Positions 8,525 through 17,398 of a DNA stretch of 43,420 nt are shown here, in pieces (positions within the stretch are counted from its first letter, which is position 1; the number at the start of each line of letters is the position of its first letter). Origin of the DNA: Lapidilactobacillus concavus DSM 17758 (GTDB taxonomy: Bacteria; Bacillota; Bacilli; Lactobacillales; Lactobacillaceae). The DNA is taken from positions 1-43,420 of the forward strand of contig NZ_AZFX01000002.1 in NCBI RefSeq assembly GCF_001435835.1. Reading direction: 5' to 3'. The notes beneath the pieces were generated by a model. It ran no database searches and was not told where the DNA came from. It saw only the letters and a list, made by a program, of their open reading frames with translations. The translations under genes and the position numbers were made by a program.

Positions 8525-9432
8525 TATTGATTCCCCCCAGCATAATGCACCCATCTTGGTGCTAACTTCAAATTAATAATCGTCAAAATCGAAACAATGA
8601 CAAACAACGTCATTGACATGGCCATCGCATACCCCATGTCGAATCCTACAAAGGCTTTATTCCACATGTGCAGGTTGAAGAATAAGAGAGAGTTTGCAGG
8701 TCCACCTTGCCCGTTATTTGTCATCACATAGGCTTCTTGGAAAATTTGGAATGATCCAATTGTACTCGTGATGACATCATAAAAGATAATTGGCGTGATC
8801 ATTGGCAAGGTGACATGTCGGAATTTATGCCAGGTATTCGCACCATCAAGTTCTGCGGATTCATATAGTTGTGTCGGCACATTTTGTAACGTCGCAATAT
8901 AAAGCAACATTGCCCCGCCAGCACTCCACAATTTCATCATGATCAATGCGGGCTTCGTCCAATTCGGATCGAATAACCAAGATGGTCCTTTGATGCTGAA
9001 CCATGAGAGAATCGTGTTGACCATACCACTCGAAGGCGATAACAATTGCATCCAGAGAATGTATACGGCAACACCTGATAGAATTAACGGTAGGAAAAAA
9101 ATCGTTCGAAAAACTCGAATTCCTTTTAGCTTTTGATTCAAAATAACAGCTAAGAAGATACTAAACACCGTCGTCATGGGAACGTTAAAAATTGTAAAAT
9201 ACAACGTGTTGTACAACGACTTCCAAAATAACTGATCTTCTAAAAACATGCGGCGAAAGTTGCCCAGACCAATAAAATTCATTTTGGACGTCAGATTGTA
9301 ATCTGTAAAGCTACCGATGAAAGAAAATAGCATCGGACCTAGCATGAACACCACAAAGCCAATGATAAAAGGGGCAACGAATAAATAACCCCATCTTGCT
9401 TCCCGTTTTTGTCGCAATGAACGCTTCTGCAT
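8524..9432 (-). CDS. Carbohydrate ABC transporter permease (MalF/UgpA type)
   Basis: A 302-residue permease of the first type (UgpA/LacF/YesP), without the large MalF periplasmic loop. The N-terminus RQKREARWGYLFVAPFIIGF and the FIGLGNFRRMF segment are typical, and the EAA loop is ESAELDGANTWHKFRHVTLP. About six membrane segments are visible. ATG 9432 follows GAGGTG by a normal spacing. It forms a heterodimer with the next permease; the two overlap by one base. No ATPase gene lies in the operon, so it presumably relies on a shared MsmX/MsmK-type ATPase encoded elsewhere, as known for such importers in Firmicutes. Confidence 0.9.
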   Translation of the reverse strand: MQKRSLRQKREARWGYLFVAPFIIGFVVFMLGPMLFSFIGSFTDYNLTSKMNFIGLGNFRRMFLEDQLFWKSLYNTLYFTIFNVPMTTVFSIFLAVILNQKLKGIRVFRTIFFLPLILSGVAVYILWMQLLSPSSGMVNTILSWFSIKGPSWLFDPNWTKPALIMMKLWSAGGAMLLYIATLQNVPTQLYESAELDGANTWHKFRHVTLPMITPIIFYDVITSTIGSFQIFQEAYVMTNNGQGGPANSLLFFNLHMWNKAFVGFDMGYAMAMSMTLFVIVSILTIINLKLAPRWVHYAGGNQ

Positions 9433-9463
9433 TCAGAACACCTCGCTTCATTCGAGATTGAGC

Positions 9464-10776
9464 TTACTTATGCTGTTTAACCAAATTTTCAACTGCAGTT
9501 TGAGCATCACCTAACGCTTGTTTCGCTGACTTGTTGCCCAGCAGCGCTGCGTCGATTTGTTCTTGGATAAGATTAGTAAAATCAGGAGCAGTCAGTGGAA
9601 CCGGCGTCATTATGGTCTCCTTCATATTTTTCGCGGCCATCGCATAGATCATCTGCCCCGTTTTATCGAGCTCATCTCCGCTAATTAGATTATTATTGGC
9701 ATTTTCGTTGGCCATAATATCGAAACTCGCCGCACCGAATTTCTGTTGCACTTTTTCGCTGGTCAAATATTTAATGAAGTCTGCCGATTCCTTGACGTGT
9801 TTTGCACCATGAGGAACTTCAACGGTGAACCCACCGCCCCAGGACCAATGACCACTACCCGCTTTAAATTCTGGTAATTGAAGCACCCCAAATTCAAAAT
9901 CTTCAGGTGCGTTTTCCTTCAGACTCGTATAATAATTTAAATTTTGAGCACGCATCGCCACTGTTCCCGACAAGAATGGGTCAGAAACACCAGAACCAAA
10001 CTCTGCTTCTAACCGATTAATCGTATCTTTACCATAGTGCTTCTGCTGGTCAAGGATCCATTGGAGTGCAGAAACTTTATTTTTAGTATTAATCTTAATA
10101 TTTTCATCATCATCAAACCAACTGACACCATTATCAGCATTTAATGCTTAAACATCGGCACCTAAATTCCAGAGCGGGTAGAAACCAACACGGGAGTACG
10201 TCTTCCCTTTTTTAACGTCTAATTTACGCGCAACGTCTTCTAGTTCTGACCAAGTTGTTGGTAAATCCGCATCTTTTAATCCGGCATCACTGAATAGTTT
10301 TTTATTATAGAAAATGACCTGTGTATCTGTATTAAAAGGTAATCCATAGGTACCACCTTTATATTGTGCCGTTTTCCAAAGTTGCGGATAAAATTGTTTC
10401 TTCGTCTTTTGATCAAGATATTGGCTGATATCAACGGATTGTTTGGCTTCAGCTCGTTGCTCACAGACATAATATCCTGCACAATCACGTCGGGTGGATT
10501 GCCGGCCGTAATTGCAGACAGTGACTTGGTCCAAATATCTCCCCAAGGTTGATAACTATGTTTAACCGTCACTTTGTCTTGCGATTGATTATAATCCGAG
10601 ATGATCGACTCAATAACTTCTCGACGGTCCCCAGATCCCCAAAAAGTCCAAAAATCCAACGTCACTTTATCCGAACTTTTAGTACTGGACTTAGATTGAC
10701 TTTGTGCCCCACAAGCTGTCAGAAATACCATTAATGAAGCCAATAGCGCAATCATCAGTTTGCTTCTTTTCATCAT
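9464..10776 (-). pseudogene. Sugar ABC transporter solute-binding lipoprotein, broken
   Basis: The gene would encode an extracytoplasmic family 1 solute-binding lipoprotein of about 437 residues. The start ATG 10776 (or 10773) follows GGAGG; the signal peptide ends in the lipobox LTAC, then the mature start VTLDFWTFWGSGDRREV. Two lesions are visible. Near 10455 one base has been lost: the frame runs DIMSVSN and continues one frame away as RAEAKQSVDISQYLD. At 10148-10150 a TAA stop interrupts GADV*ALNADNGVSW in the same frame; coding similarity then continues without a break to TAA 9464 (LSGTVAMRAQN ... AVENLVKQHK). Neither piece can make a complete protein. The rest of the operon has no lesion, which suggests recent inactivation, or a poor-quality stretch of sequence. 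Confidence 0.88.
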
Positions 10777-10818
10777 CTAAAACCTCCAATATCAAAATGA
10801 AAACATGCTGTTTTTTGT

Positions 10819-10847
10819 AGTATAGCAAGTGATAAATAATTAATCAA
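10819..10847 (-). promoter_or_regulatory. Promoter of the sugar importer operon
   Basis: On the minus strand TTGATT (10847-10842) and TATACT (10824-10819) are 17 bases apart, about 42 bases before the ATG of the binding protein gene. Good match to a vegetative promoter. The following 110 bases up to 10959 are very A+T-rich with nothing else recognised. Confidence 0.7.
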
Positions 10848-10959
10848 TCAAAACTAATGTTATTTATAAACTAAAACTAATTTATTTTTATTTATTGTGC
10901 ACTTTTTATTTTTATGTAAAAAATAAATTAGCTATTAAAATGCGACTAATAAATATTAG

Positions 10960-10994
10960 ACAAAATAAAAAAGCATTGTTGTTCGCAACAATGC
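10960..10994 (-). terminator. Terminator of the HNH-sbcD-sbcC operon
   Basis: A perfect 9-bp stem (GCATTGTTG at 10973-10981 with CAACAATGC at 10986-10994) is followed on the minus strand by TTTTTTATTTT. It lies 127 bases past the sbcC stop; nothing else was recognised between 10995 and 11121. Confidence 0.85.
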
Positions 10995-11121
10995 TCAATA
11001 TTAATCTATCTATCGACTATAGTCATTTACCTGTTTTTACGGCTAAATAGCACTTGTATTTCTATTCTGAATGACACTGATTTGTCATTGAAACCAGAAT
11101 ATTCAGATTGATAATCGAATG

Positions 11122-14100
11122 TTAGGCTTCAGCACTCAACTGGTATCTAATCTGACTTTCGCCACCACCAGTGCTGGTTACTTTTAACTGATCTGGAATC
11201 TGAGTCTGTAGTTCACGCACATGACTAATAATGCCAATCATACGCTGTTGGCTTTCAAGACTCATTAAGGCATCGATTGCTTCGTGCAATGAATTTTCAT
11301 CCAGTGACCCAAAACCTTCATCAACAAATAAAGCATTGATCTCAACGGCTCCAGTTTGCTGCTGAACCACTTCACCTAACGCCAGAGCCAGAGCTAACGC
11401 CGTAATGAAGCTCTCGCCACCGGATAATGTGCGGACACTTCGATGATGACCAACATAATCATCGAACACGTCCAATTCTAATCCTGAGTTTTTACGTGTG
11501 GCACCAGATTCCGTGGCAAGCGTTAATTGATAGCGTCCTTCCGTCAATCGAGCAAGTCGCTGATTGGCAACTTCTAACACTTCTCGCAAAAAAGTTCGTA
11601 ATACATAACGCTCCAAACCCAACTTTTGACTGCCATTACCACGCGTCACTTCACTTAATAATTGCAGCTCACTGAGATCTGTTAAATGGCGATTTAAATC
11701 ATCCACCTGCTGATATATCTTTTCTTGCTGTTCAATTTGACTCTTGAGTTGCGCACGAATTTCCTGCTGATGTGTAAGTTGTCGCTTAACAGTTTGAACT
11801 TCTTGTTGTGCAGCGTCTAGATCTGGCACTTGGTGATAATTGGCTAATTGCGCGTTGAGATTACGTATCAAGGCTTTATTCTGAAGGACTTGTTGTTCAA
11901 AGGTTGTCAGTTGTGTCTGCCATTCAGCCATCTGGTTGATTGTATTCGCCACTTCGGCAAAACGAACCAACTGCTCATCGAACCCCATATCAGGCCAAAC
12001 CTTGTCAAAAATTGTTGCAAGTTGTTGCCGTGAGTCGTTATAACGTTCTCGTTGTGTTTTTAACTGTTCGGCAAAATGTTGTTGGTTCGTTTGATTTGCG
12101 GTTTGTTGTTGGTGCAATTGATTGAGTTCTTGACGATTTGCTTCCACAGATTGGCGATACTGATCGAGTTGTTTCTGACTCACTTGCAGAAACTGATTAA
12201 GTTCTATAAGAGTCTTAAATTCAGTTGGCAATTGTTTTTGCTTATCAGCAACTTGTGTTTCGATGACTAACAACTCCTGCTCAAGCTTAGCCTCATTTGT
12301 TTGTTCAACTGTCTGCTGAGCGACCAATTCAACTTGTTGTTGTTCGAGTTGCTCGAGCTGCTTCACTCGCTGCTCCGCCAGGACCTGTTGATCTCGCAGT
12401 GACGATTGTTGCGTCGTGATCGTCGTTTGTTGCACCGTGAGCCACGAGTTAATGTCAGTTAATGTTGCTTGCTGATCTAGAGAAGATTGTCGGGTTTGCG
12501 CTGAGTCGCGTAGGTTCTGTCTAAAAAGTCGCTCAGCTGTTGAGTGATCCTCAATTAATTTATCGAGTTGTTCATGTAACATCATTAATTGATTCTTGCT
12601 TTGCGTCAGCTGTTTTAAAGCGTCTTGGCGCTTTTGATCAGCATCTTCTACCATCTGTTCAGAAATCGTCGCCACCGCAGTAGCCACGTCGTGAACTTCA
12701 GCTTGAGGATGGTCTTTAGATCCACAAACTGGACAAGGTTGCCCTGGCAACAAGTCGCGTCTCAAAACTAAAATTTGTTGATACGCATAGTCACTCTTCT
12801 TCTCCTGGTAAACCGCCAGCGACTGTTCATAGACTTCTTGCTGATCCATTGACGCTTGTTCAAGCTGACTAATTTTCTGAGTCAATTGTTGAATTGATTC
12901 CTGCTGCGATTGTAACTGTGTTAACGTCTGTTGCCAATTTGTCAGTGATTGTTGACGATGTTCCAGTTCAAGCTGTTGCGTATAAAAATCAGGCTGTTTT
13001 TGTTGCGCCGCTTTATTCTTTTGACGTTGTTGCTGATTTTGTTCAAGAGCATCTTTTAATTCAGCCAGCCTTTGTTTTTGCTGGTTGTATTGTTGCGTAA
13101 TTGTTTTTTTATGTGTATTGATTTCCGTAATCTCTCGATACAATGGTTGTAACGCCGTCAACTGGAATACTTTTTGAGCCAATTTTTCTTGCTCACTAGC
13201 CTGTTCATCTAGTTTGTTTTTTTGTGTTTCAGCTTGGCTCAGCCGTTCTGAAATCTGTGTGTCCTCTTGCTGTGCCTGTAATATTTGTCGCTGTGTTGTT
13301 TCAATCAGCGACAGCAGCTGTCGTAATTCAAGGACTTGCGAACGGTTTTTTTCTGCCCAAGTTGCCAACTGTAACTGTTGCTTGATTTGATTTATTTTTG
13401 TGGCTTGGACTTGCAATGATTCAGCTTCAATCTCTAACGACGTACGTTGTTCAAATAATTCTTGAATACGTCTTAATTCGGCCAGCTGATTTTGCTTTTG
13501 TTCATTTTCTTCAGTAAGTTTCGATAAAACAACTTCGACGTTATCCAACGTTGTCGATAACGTCTCTGTCTGTATTTTTAAACGAGCTAGTTTATCAGTC
13601 GTAGAAGCTACTTCAAGTTCTTTCGCCGGACTCGACTCAGAATTTTCTGTTGTTTCAACTTGTTGCAACAACATCTGAATTTTTTGTTGCGCAGCAATAT
13701 TCTGTTGTCGAGCACGCTTGAAATGTTCTTGGATTTGAACAACCCATCGTTCATAACGCTTAGTTTGGAAAAGATTGCGTAATACTGCCTCTTTTTGATT
13801 ACTATCTCCATTTAAGAACATCCGAAATTCGCCCTGTGGTAACAACACAATCTGACGAAATTGATCGGCATTCAATTGCAACAGATCGGCCAAAAAAATA
13901 TTCGTTGCATCTATCTTGGTGTACTGCTTCACCTCAGTTGCATCCGTCTCGTCTTCATAAACGGTGAGTTCAACTTGAGCAGCCCGTTTGGTTGTCCCTG
14001 ATCCGCGCTTTTTTGCCAGAATTTGTTCTGGCTGCCGTTTAATTCGATAGAATCGATTTCGATGGATGAATGTTAATTCGACACTCGTTTCATCGTCATC

Positions 14101-14313
14101 ACTCGCGAATTCTGAGCGAAAATCACCAACCTCGCGTTGTGAACCCGATGCCGTTCCGTACAAAGCATAAACAAGGCCATCAAAAATAGTCGACTTTCCC
14201 GCACCGGTTGGTCCACTGATGAGAAACATGGGTGACTGATCGAAGGCTGTAAAGTCGACGGCCTCGTGTCGATAAGGTCCGAAGAAATTCATGGTCAGTT
14301 TTAAAGGTCGCAT
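11122..14313 (-). CDS. sbcC: Exonuclease SbcCD, ATPase subunit SbcC
   Basis: SbcC is the SMC/Rad50-like ATPase of the SbcCD nuclease, which opens DNA hairpins and processes protein-blocked ends. The 1063-residue protein has the Walker A motif GPTGAGKSTIFDG near residues 34-46, two very long glutamine-rich coiled-coil arms, a central zinc hook CPVCGSKDHP (about residues 530-540), and at the C-terminus the signature LSGGESFITALALALALGE followed by Walker B NALFVDEGFGSLD. The length is typical. ATG 14313 overlaps the end of sbcD by 13 bases, so the two subunits are translationally coupled. It is the last gene of a three-gene operon ending in a strong hairpin. Confidence 0.96.
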   Translation of the reverse strand: MRPLKLTMNFFGPYRHEAVDFTAFDQSPMFLISGPTGAGKSTIFDGLVYALYGTASGSQREVGDFRSEFASDDDETSVELTFIHRNRFYRIKRQPEQILAKKRGSGTTKRAAQVELTVYEDETDATEVKQYTKIDATNIFLADLLQLNADQFRQIVLLPQGEFRMFLNGDSNQKEAVLRNLFQTKRYERWVVQIQEHFKRARQQNIAAQQKIQMLLQQVETTENSESSPAKELEVASTTDKLARLKIQTETLSTTLDNVEVVLSKLTEENEQKQNQLAELRRIQELFEQRTSLEIEAESLQVQATKINQIKQQLQLATWAEKNRSQVLELRQLLSLIETTQRQILQAQQEDTQISERLSQAETQKNKLDEQASEQEKLAQKVFQLTALQPLYREITEINTHKKTITQQYNQQKQRLAELKDALEQNQQQRQKNKAAQQKQPDFYTQQLELEHRQQSLTNWQQTLTQLQSQQESIQQLTQKISQLEQASMDQQEVYEQSLAVYQEKKSDYAYQQILVLRRDLLPGQPCPVCGSKDHPQAEVHDVATAVATISEQMVEDADQKRQDALKQLTQSKNQLMMLHEQLDKLIEDHSTAERLFRQNLRDSAQTRQSSLDQQATLTDINSWLTVQQTTITTQQSSLRDQQVLAEQRVKQLEQLEQQQVELVAQQTVEQTNEAKLEQELLVIETQVADKQKQLPTEFKTLIELNQFLQVSQKQLDQYRQSVEANRQELNQLHQQQTANQTNQQHFAEQLKTQRERYNDSRQQLATIFDKVWPDMGFDEQLVRFAEVANTINQMAEWQTQLTTFEQQVLQNKALIRNLNAQLANYHQVPDLDAAQQEVQTVKRQLTHQQEIRAQLKSQIEQQEKIYQQVDDLNRHLTDLSELQLLSEVTRGNGSQKLGLERYVLRTFLREVLEVANQRLARLTEGRYQLTLATESGATRKNSGLELDVFDDYVGHHRSVRTLSGGESFITALALALALGEVVQQQTGAVEINALFVDEGFGSLDENSLHEAIDALMSLESQQRMIGIISHVRELQTQIPDQLKVTSTGGGESQIRYQLSAEA

Positions 14314-15431
14314 TCATCTGCCTCCTTCAATGCATTTTCGGCTACTTTTTTCTGTGCTGTAGATAAAGTGGTTTGAGTCGCATCCTCGTAAAAATCTGAA
14401 AGTAATTTTAACGGTGATTGCAGTTGTGACGCGGTAATTTTTTTCTCCGTATAAGTGGCTAATCCATGCGCTCGACTCATCATCAGAAAGCGTGGGAACT
14501 TGTCGCGCAAATATTGACTCGCATTGCTAATGACGTTTGTATCCTCAAGTACAATTCCCGTATAGGCAGTTTGATCGACATGATGAGTACGTAAATAGTC
14601 ATTATTCGTGAGATCACTGAATTCACCTTGGATATTCTGAACCTCATGCAATTGTTTAATTGGTCTAAAGTGTACCGAAATCTGCGGGTCCGTATCGACA
14701 ATCAGCACACCTTTTGTTTGATGTGCTTCAGATAATGAGAACTTCAACAACGATCCGCTATAACGCACTAGTTTTTGTTGTAGCGCATCTTTGTTGTGAA
14801 CGTGTCCTAATGCAACATAATCAAATGGTGCCAATAGATTTATCGGAACTGCATCTAATCCACCGACACTGATCGTCGTTTCGGAATCGGAACGTTGACT
14901 CCCTGCAGCAAAAAAGTGAGCCACTAAGACATGCTGCTTTCCAGCAACGAAATGTTTCTGCATCTGCTCAACCACCAGAGTGATCGCCTGTTCTAACGTT
15001 CTGATTTGATCATCTTCAAAAAACTGCCGTGCTTCATAAAGCTCAAAATAGGGTAACAGAAAGAATTGCACGTTTTCCATTTCAATTGGCTCAAAAGCCT
15101 GACTCAATTGTGTGTGCAAATAGAAATTCGTCTGCTGATACCATTGATTGCCGACACCTAAACGGACAGCACTATCATGATTCCCATTAATCATGAGCAA
15201 TGGTAGCTTTAACTCAAGATTGATTTCTTGGATAAAGTCAGCCAATTGCGCGACTGCTTGTTCGGCTGGATTTTGGCGATCATACAAATCACCCGCTACG
15301 ACCACTGCATCAACCTTTTCTTCTTGTGCAATCTCAATTAATTGTCGCATCGCGTCTCGTTGTTCCTCATAAAGATCATAGCCGAATAGTCGTCGACCTA
15401 AATGCCAGTCCGCAGTATGTAAAAAACGCAT
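14301..15431 (-). CDS. sbcD: Exonuclease SbcCD, nuclease subunit SbcD
   Basis: SbcD is the Mre11-like metallophosphoesterase nuclease subunit. The 376-residue protein begins with the metal-binding TADWHLGRRL, followed by VVAGDLYDRQNP, MINGNHDSAVRLG, LVAHFFAAG and ALGHVHNKD, i.e. all five phosphoesterase motifs with their Asp, His and Asn ligands. ATG 15431 lies six bases after the stop of the HNH gene and behind AAAGGATAGGA. The C-terminal region after about residue 265 is the less conserved capping domain. It works as a complex with SbcC encoded just downstream. Confidence 0.96.
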   Translation of the reverse strand: MRFLHTADWHLGRRLFGYDLYEEQRDAMRQLIEIAQEEKVDAVVVAGDLYDRQNPAEQAVAQLADFIQEINLELKLPLLMINGNHDSAVRLGVGNQWYQQTNFYLHTQLSQAFEPIEMENVQFFLLPYFELYEARQFFEDDQIRTLEQAITLVVEQMQKHFVAGKQHVLVAHFFAAGSQRSDSETTISVGGLDAVPINLLAPFDYVALGHVHNKDALQQKLVRYSGSLLKFSLSEAHQTKGVLIVDTDPQISVHFRPIKQLHEVQNIQGEFSDLTNNDYLRTHHVDQTAYTGIVLEDTNVISNASQYLRDKFPRFLMMSRAHGLATYTEKKITASQLQSPLKLLSDFYEDATQTTLSTAQKKVAENALKEADECDL

Positions 15432-15437
15432 TTTATC

Positions 15438-16346
15438 CTATCCTTTCCGTTCAAGCTGCCATGCTTCATAATGCGATAAAACATAATCATGTCGAATGGC
15501 AATCATCTTTTGATAATCACTCATCTCTCCATCGATCAGACCCTGCAAAGACTTGATCTTTTGACGAAGTATCATCAGCTGTGGGTCACGTAAATTCGTT
15601 GTTAAGTGACTTTGAACCGCCAATCGATTCTGTTGTCGTTTCTGTTGTTCTGCTAGGTTGTGCAATGTCTGTTCAAATTCACGTAATCTTGCTAAAACTG
15701 CTGGTATTTCTGCATTCCATTGTTTAAATAGTTGGTAAGGCATACTGCCTTTTAACTTATTACATTCACGGCAAGATAAAGTTAGGTTTTCAATCCGATT
15801 ATCGTTTGAAAATGTGACTGGATTTTTATGATCCACGCTATCGCCATAACGCCCACAATATTGACACCGATACTGATACTTTTCGCGAATATAAGCACGA
15901 GTCGTAAAATCAAGATTATTTTTATCAAACAGGACTGCTGTATCACAGCCTAAATTAGCAATATCTTCCGGGATGTTTCCTGTAATTACCAAGTGATCAG
16001 GGTGATCCTGCCACTGAATTATCCGCCGATAAAAGTCGTGCTGCAGCTCATCATGCTGAGTCGCAATCGTTAGGGCATCGAATCCATTAATTAAACTCAT
16101 GCAAGCGCGCTGCTCTTTTTTCGTCAAAGCAAGACGATTCTGTGATGATTGACGAACTTCTGAAGGTAAGCCCAAGAAGATTGATTGACGCGCAAGTGCC
16201 AGTTGCTCAATAGGACCATTCTCGAACTCACCAATCGGCAACCCACGCACCTGACAAATATCGCAGATACTCGTTAATTGCTTTTCACCTAGCATAAAAT
16301 GTTGTTGATCTAAAGTTAAGCGACAATATTGACACTTCAAACGCAT
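15438..16346 (-). CDS. HNH endonuclease domain protein
   Basis: A 302-residue protein with two zinc sites. The N-terminus has a CxxC...CxxC pair (Cys5, Cys8, Cys28, Cys31), and the centre a clear HNH nuclease motif: CQYCGRYGDSVDHKNPVTF (about residue 165), then NLTLSCRECNKLKGSMPY. The C-terminal third is charged and helical, with a likely coiled coil. ATG 16346 follows GAGGGTGGA. The gene is six bases upstream of sbcD and shares its operon, suggesting a role in DNA-end or structure processing together with SbcCD; that link is inferred. It could also be an unrelated housekeeping or defence nuclease. No methyltransferase or specificity gene is next to it, so it is not part of an obvious restriction system. 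Confidence 0.85.
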   Translation of the reverse strand: MRLKCQYCRLTLDQQHFMLGEKQLTSICDICQVRGLPIGEFENGPIEQLALARQSIFLGLPSEVRQSSQNRLALTKKEQRACMSLINGFDALTIATQHDELQHDFYRRIIQWQDHPDHLVITGNIPEDIANLGCDTAVLFDKNNLDFTTRAYIREKYQYRCQYCGRYGDSVDHKNPVTFSNDNRIENLTLSCRECNKLKGSMPYQLFKQWNAEIPAVLARLREFEQTLHNLAEQQKRQQNRLAVQSHLTTNLRDPQLMILRQKIKSLQGLIDGEMSDYQKMIAIRHDYVLSHYEAWQLERKG

Positions 16347-16375
16347 TTATTCCACCCTCGCTTCAATCACCGTGA

Positions 16376-16414
16376 GCAAAAAAACCGAATGACCACAAAA
16401 ACATCATTCGGTTT
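16376..16414 (-). terminator. Terminator between the 107-aa gene and the HNH operon
   Basis: On the minus strand AAACCGAATGA (16414-16404) pairs perfectly with TCATTCGGTTT (16392-16382) and runs into a T tract. It ends only about 30 bases before the HNH gene start, and I see no good promoter in that gap, so the HNH-sbcDC operon may depend on read-through or on a promoter I did not recognise. Confidence 0.85.
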
Positions 16415-16461
16415 GACCCTTGGCATTTAAATTCATTAAACTTCGCAGACGATATCTCAAC

Positions 16462-16785
16462 TTAAACAAAATCATCATAAACGATTTCAACTAACCCCTT
16501 TTTCGTTGCAAAGTTGACTTGATAAACAGCTTGCTCGAGGGCCTTTTGATATTCGTCTAAAACATCTTGCGGAAGTGGTGTTGTTCGCGCTAATCTTGCA
16601 ATCACGTCGCCCACATCCTCAATCTGTTCTAAATCGACAAATAAATACATTTTAGTCAAAATATCATGTAATAAGTCTGTCATCACCGCATTGGGTTTAC
16701 CGTTTAGGTCAGTCAATGCGACCTGGTCAGGTGACACGTTTTGATGATTGACCGTAATAAACTTGAGTGCTTGAAAAACATTCAT
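16462..16785 (-). CDS. Hypothetical 107-aa helical protein
   Basis: An unrecognised soluble protein, acidic and probably all-helical, with no signal peptide, membrane segment or metal motif. The segment VMTDLLHDILTKMYLFVD and the later QDVLDEYQKALEQAVYQVN look like amphipathic helices; the end is GLVEIVYDDFV. The size and helical character recall small immunity-type or regulatory proteins of lactic acid bacteria, but I see no diagnostic motif. ATG 16785 follows GGGG by eight bases. It is monocistronic or promoter-proximal, because a strong terminator follows at 16376-16414. Confidence 0.75.
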   Translation of the reverse strand: MNVFQALKFITVNHQNVSPDQVALTDLNGKPNAVMTDLLHDILTKMYLFVDLEQIEDVGDVIARLARTTPLPQDVLDEYQKALEQAVYQVNFATKKGLVEIVYDDFV

Positions 16786-16833
16786 CTGATTTACCCCGTA
16801 CCCTATATTATTATCTTTATCTTAGCACAATTA

Positions 16834-16847
16834 CTGTTGGACAACAG
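16834..16847. promoter_or_regulatory. 14-bp palindrome, possible operator
   Basis: CTGTTG-GA-CAACAG is a nearly perfect dyad placed about 50 bases upstream of the 107-aa gene on the minus strand. It could be an operator for that gene. The surrounding stretch 16786-17046 otherwise shows only A+T-rich sequence with weak promoter-like matches. Confidence 0.35.
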
Positions 16848-17046
16848 CTCATCACATCGTAAAATTTTAATCATCTTTTTGAGGATAGACTCAACAACCA
16901 CATCACCAATTTTACCAATCGATAATAAAAATATCGTATTCTTCAAAATTAAATCAGATTTTGAACTGTTTTTTCGTCATTATCTCGACATTTATTCTTG
17001 GTAAGCTGAACTTATCATTAACAAATATCAGAAAGGATGATTGATT

Positions 17047-17304
17047 ATGCTCCTAGAAAATCAACAAATTGTTGCTATCCAAATTAAAAGACTCGTCAAC
17101 ATGAAGAAAATCGAATGTATCTCTGAAGAAGGTGAATCAATTCAACTCCATTTAACAACAGTTGAAAAAAACGATCCGTTATTCTGGTGGAGTCTCGTCA
17201 GAATTTATACTGCTCAATTATGGATTCCAATTTGGCGGCAAACGCGAACTCTTCTCGAAACAGACTGGCTACAAGATGAAACACTTAACTCGATAGAAAG
17301 CTAG
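17047..17304 (+). CDS. Hypothetical 85-aa protein
   Basis: An unrecognised small protein on the plus strand, opposite to all its neighbours and head-on to the replication fork. It has a charged N-terminal half (MLLENQQIVAIQIKRLVN, ECISEEGESIQLHL) that may form beta strands and a tryptophan-rich centre (DPLFWWSLVRIYTAQLWIP) that could be a membrane-associated helix. The in-frame TTG 17041 is too close to the ribosome binding site AAAGGA (17032-17037); ATG 17047 is nine bases away and preferred. No clear terminator follows on this strand; the next hairpin serves the opposite strand. Confidence 0.6.
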   Translation: MLLENQQIVAIQIKRLVNMKKIECISEEGESIQLHLTTVEKNDPLFWWSLVRIYTAQLWIPIWRQTRTLLETDWLQDETLNSIES

Positions 17305-17351
17305 CAGTAGAACACATCAATATCTAAAGATCCCAATTCACTAAAAAAAGC

Positions 17352-17381
17352 AAAAAAAAATCGAACATCATGAATGTTCGA
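17352..17381 (-). terminator. Terminator of the 43-aa gene
   Basis: TCGAACAT (17361-17368) pairs with ATGTTCGA (17374-17381). On the minus strand the stem is followed by nine T residues (17360-17352). It lies 18 bases downstream of the small gene at 17399-17530. Confidence 0.85.
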
Positions 17382-17398
17382 CTTCAATTGAGCTAAAA

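Noticed and set aside
15438-16346. HNH gene as part of a restriction-modification system
   Set aside because: No methyltransferase or specificity subunit nearby; it shares an operon with sbcDC.
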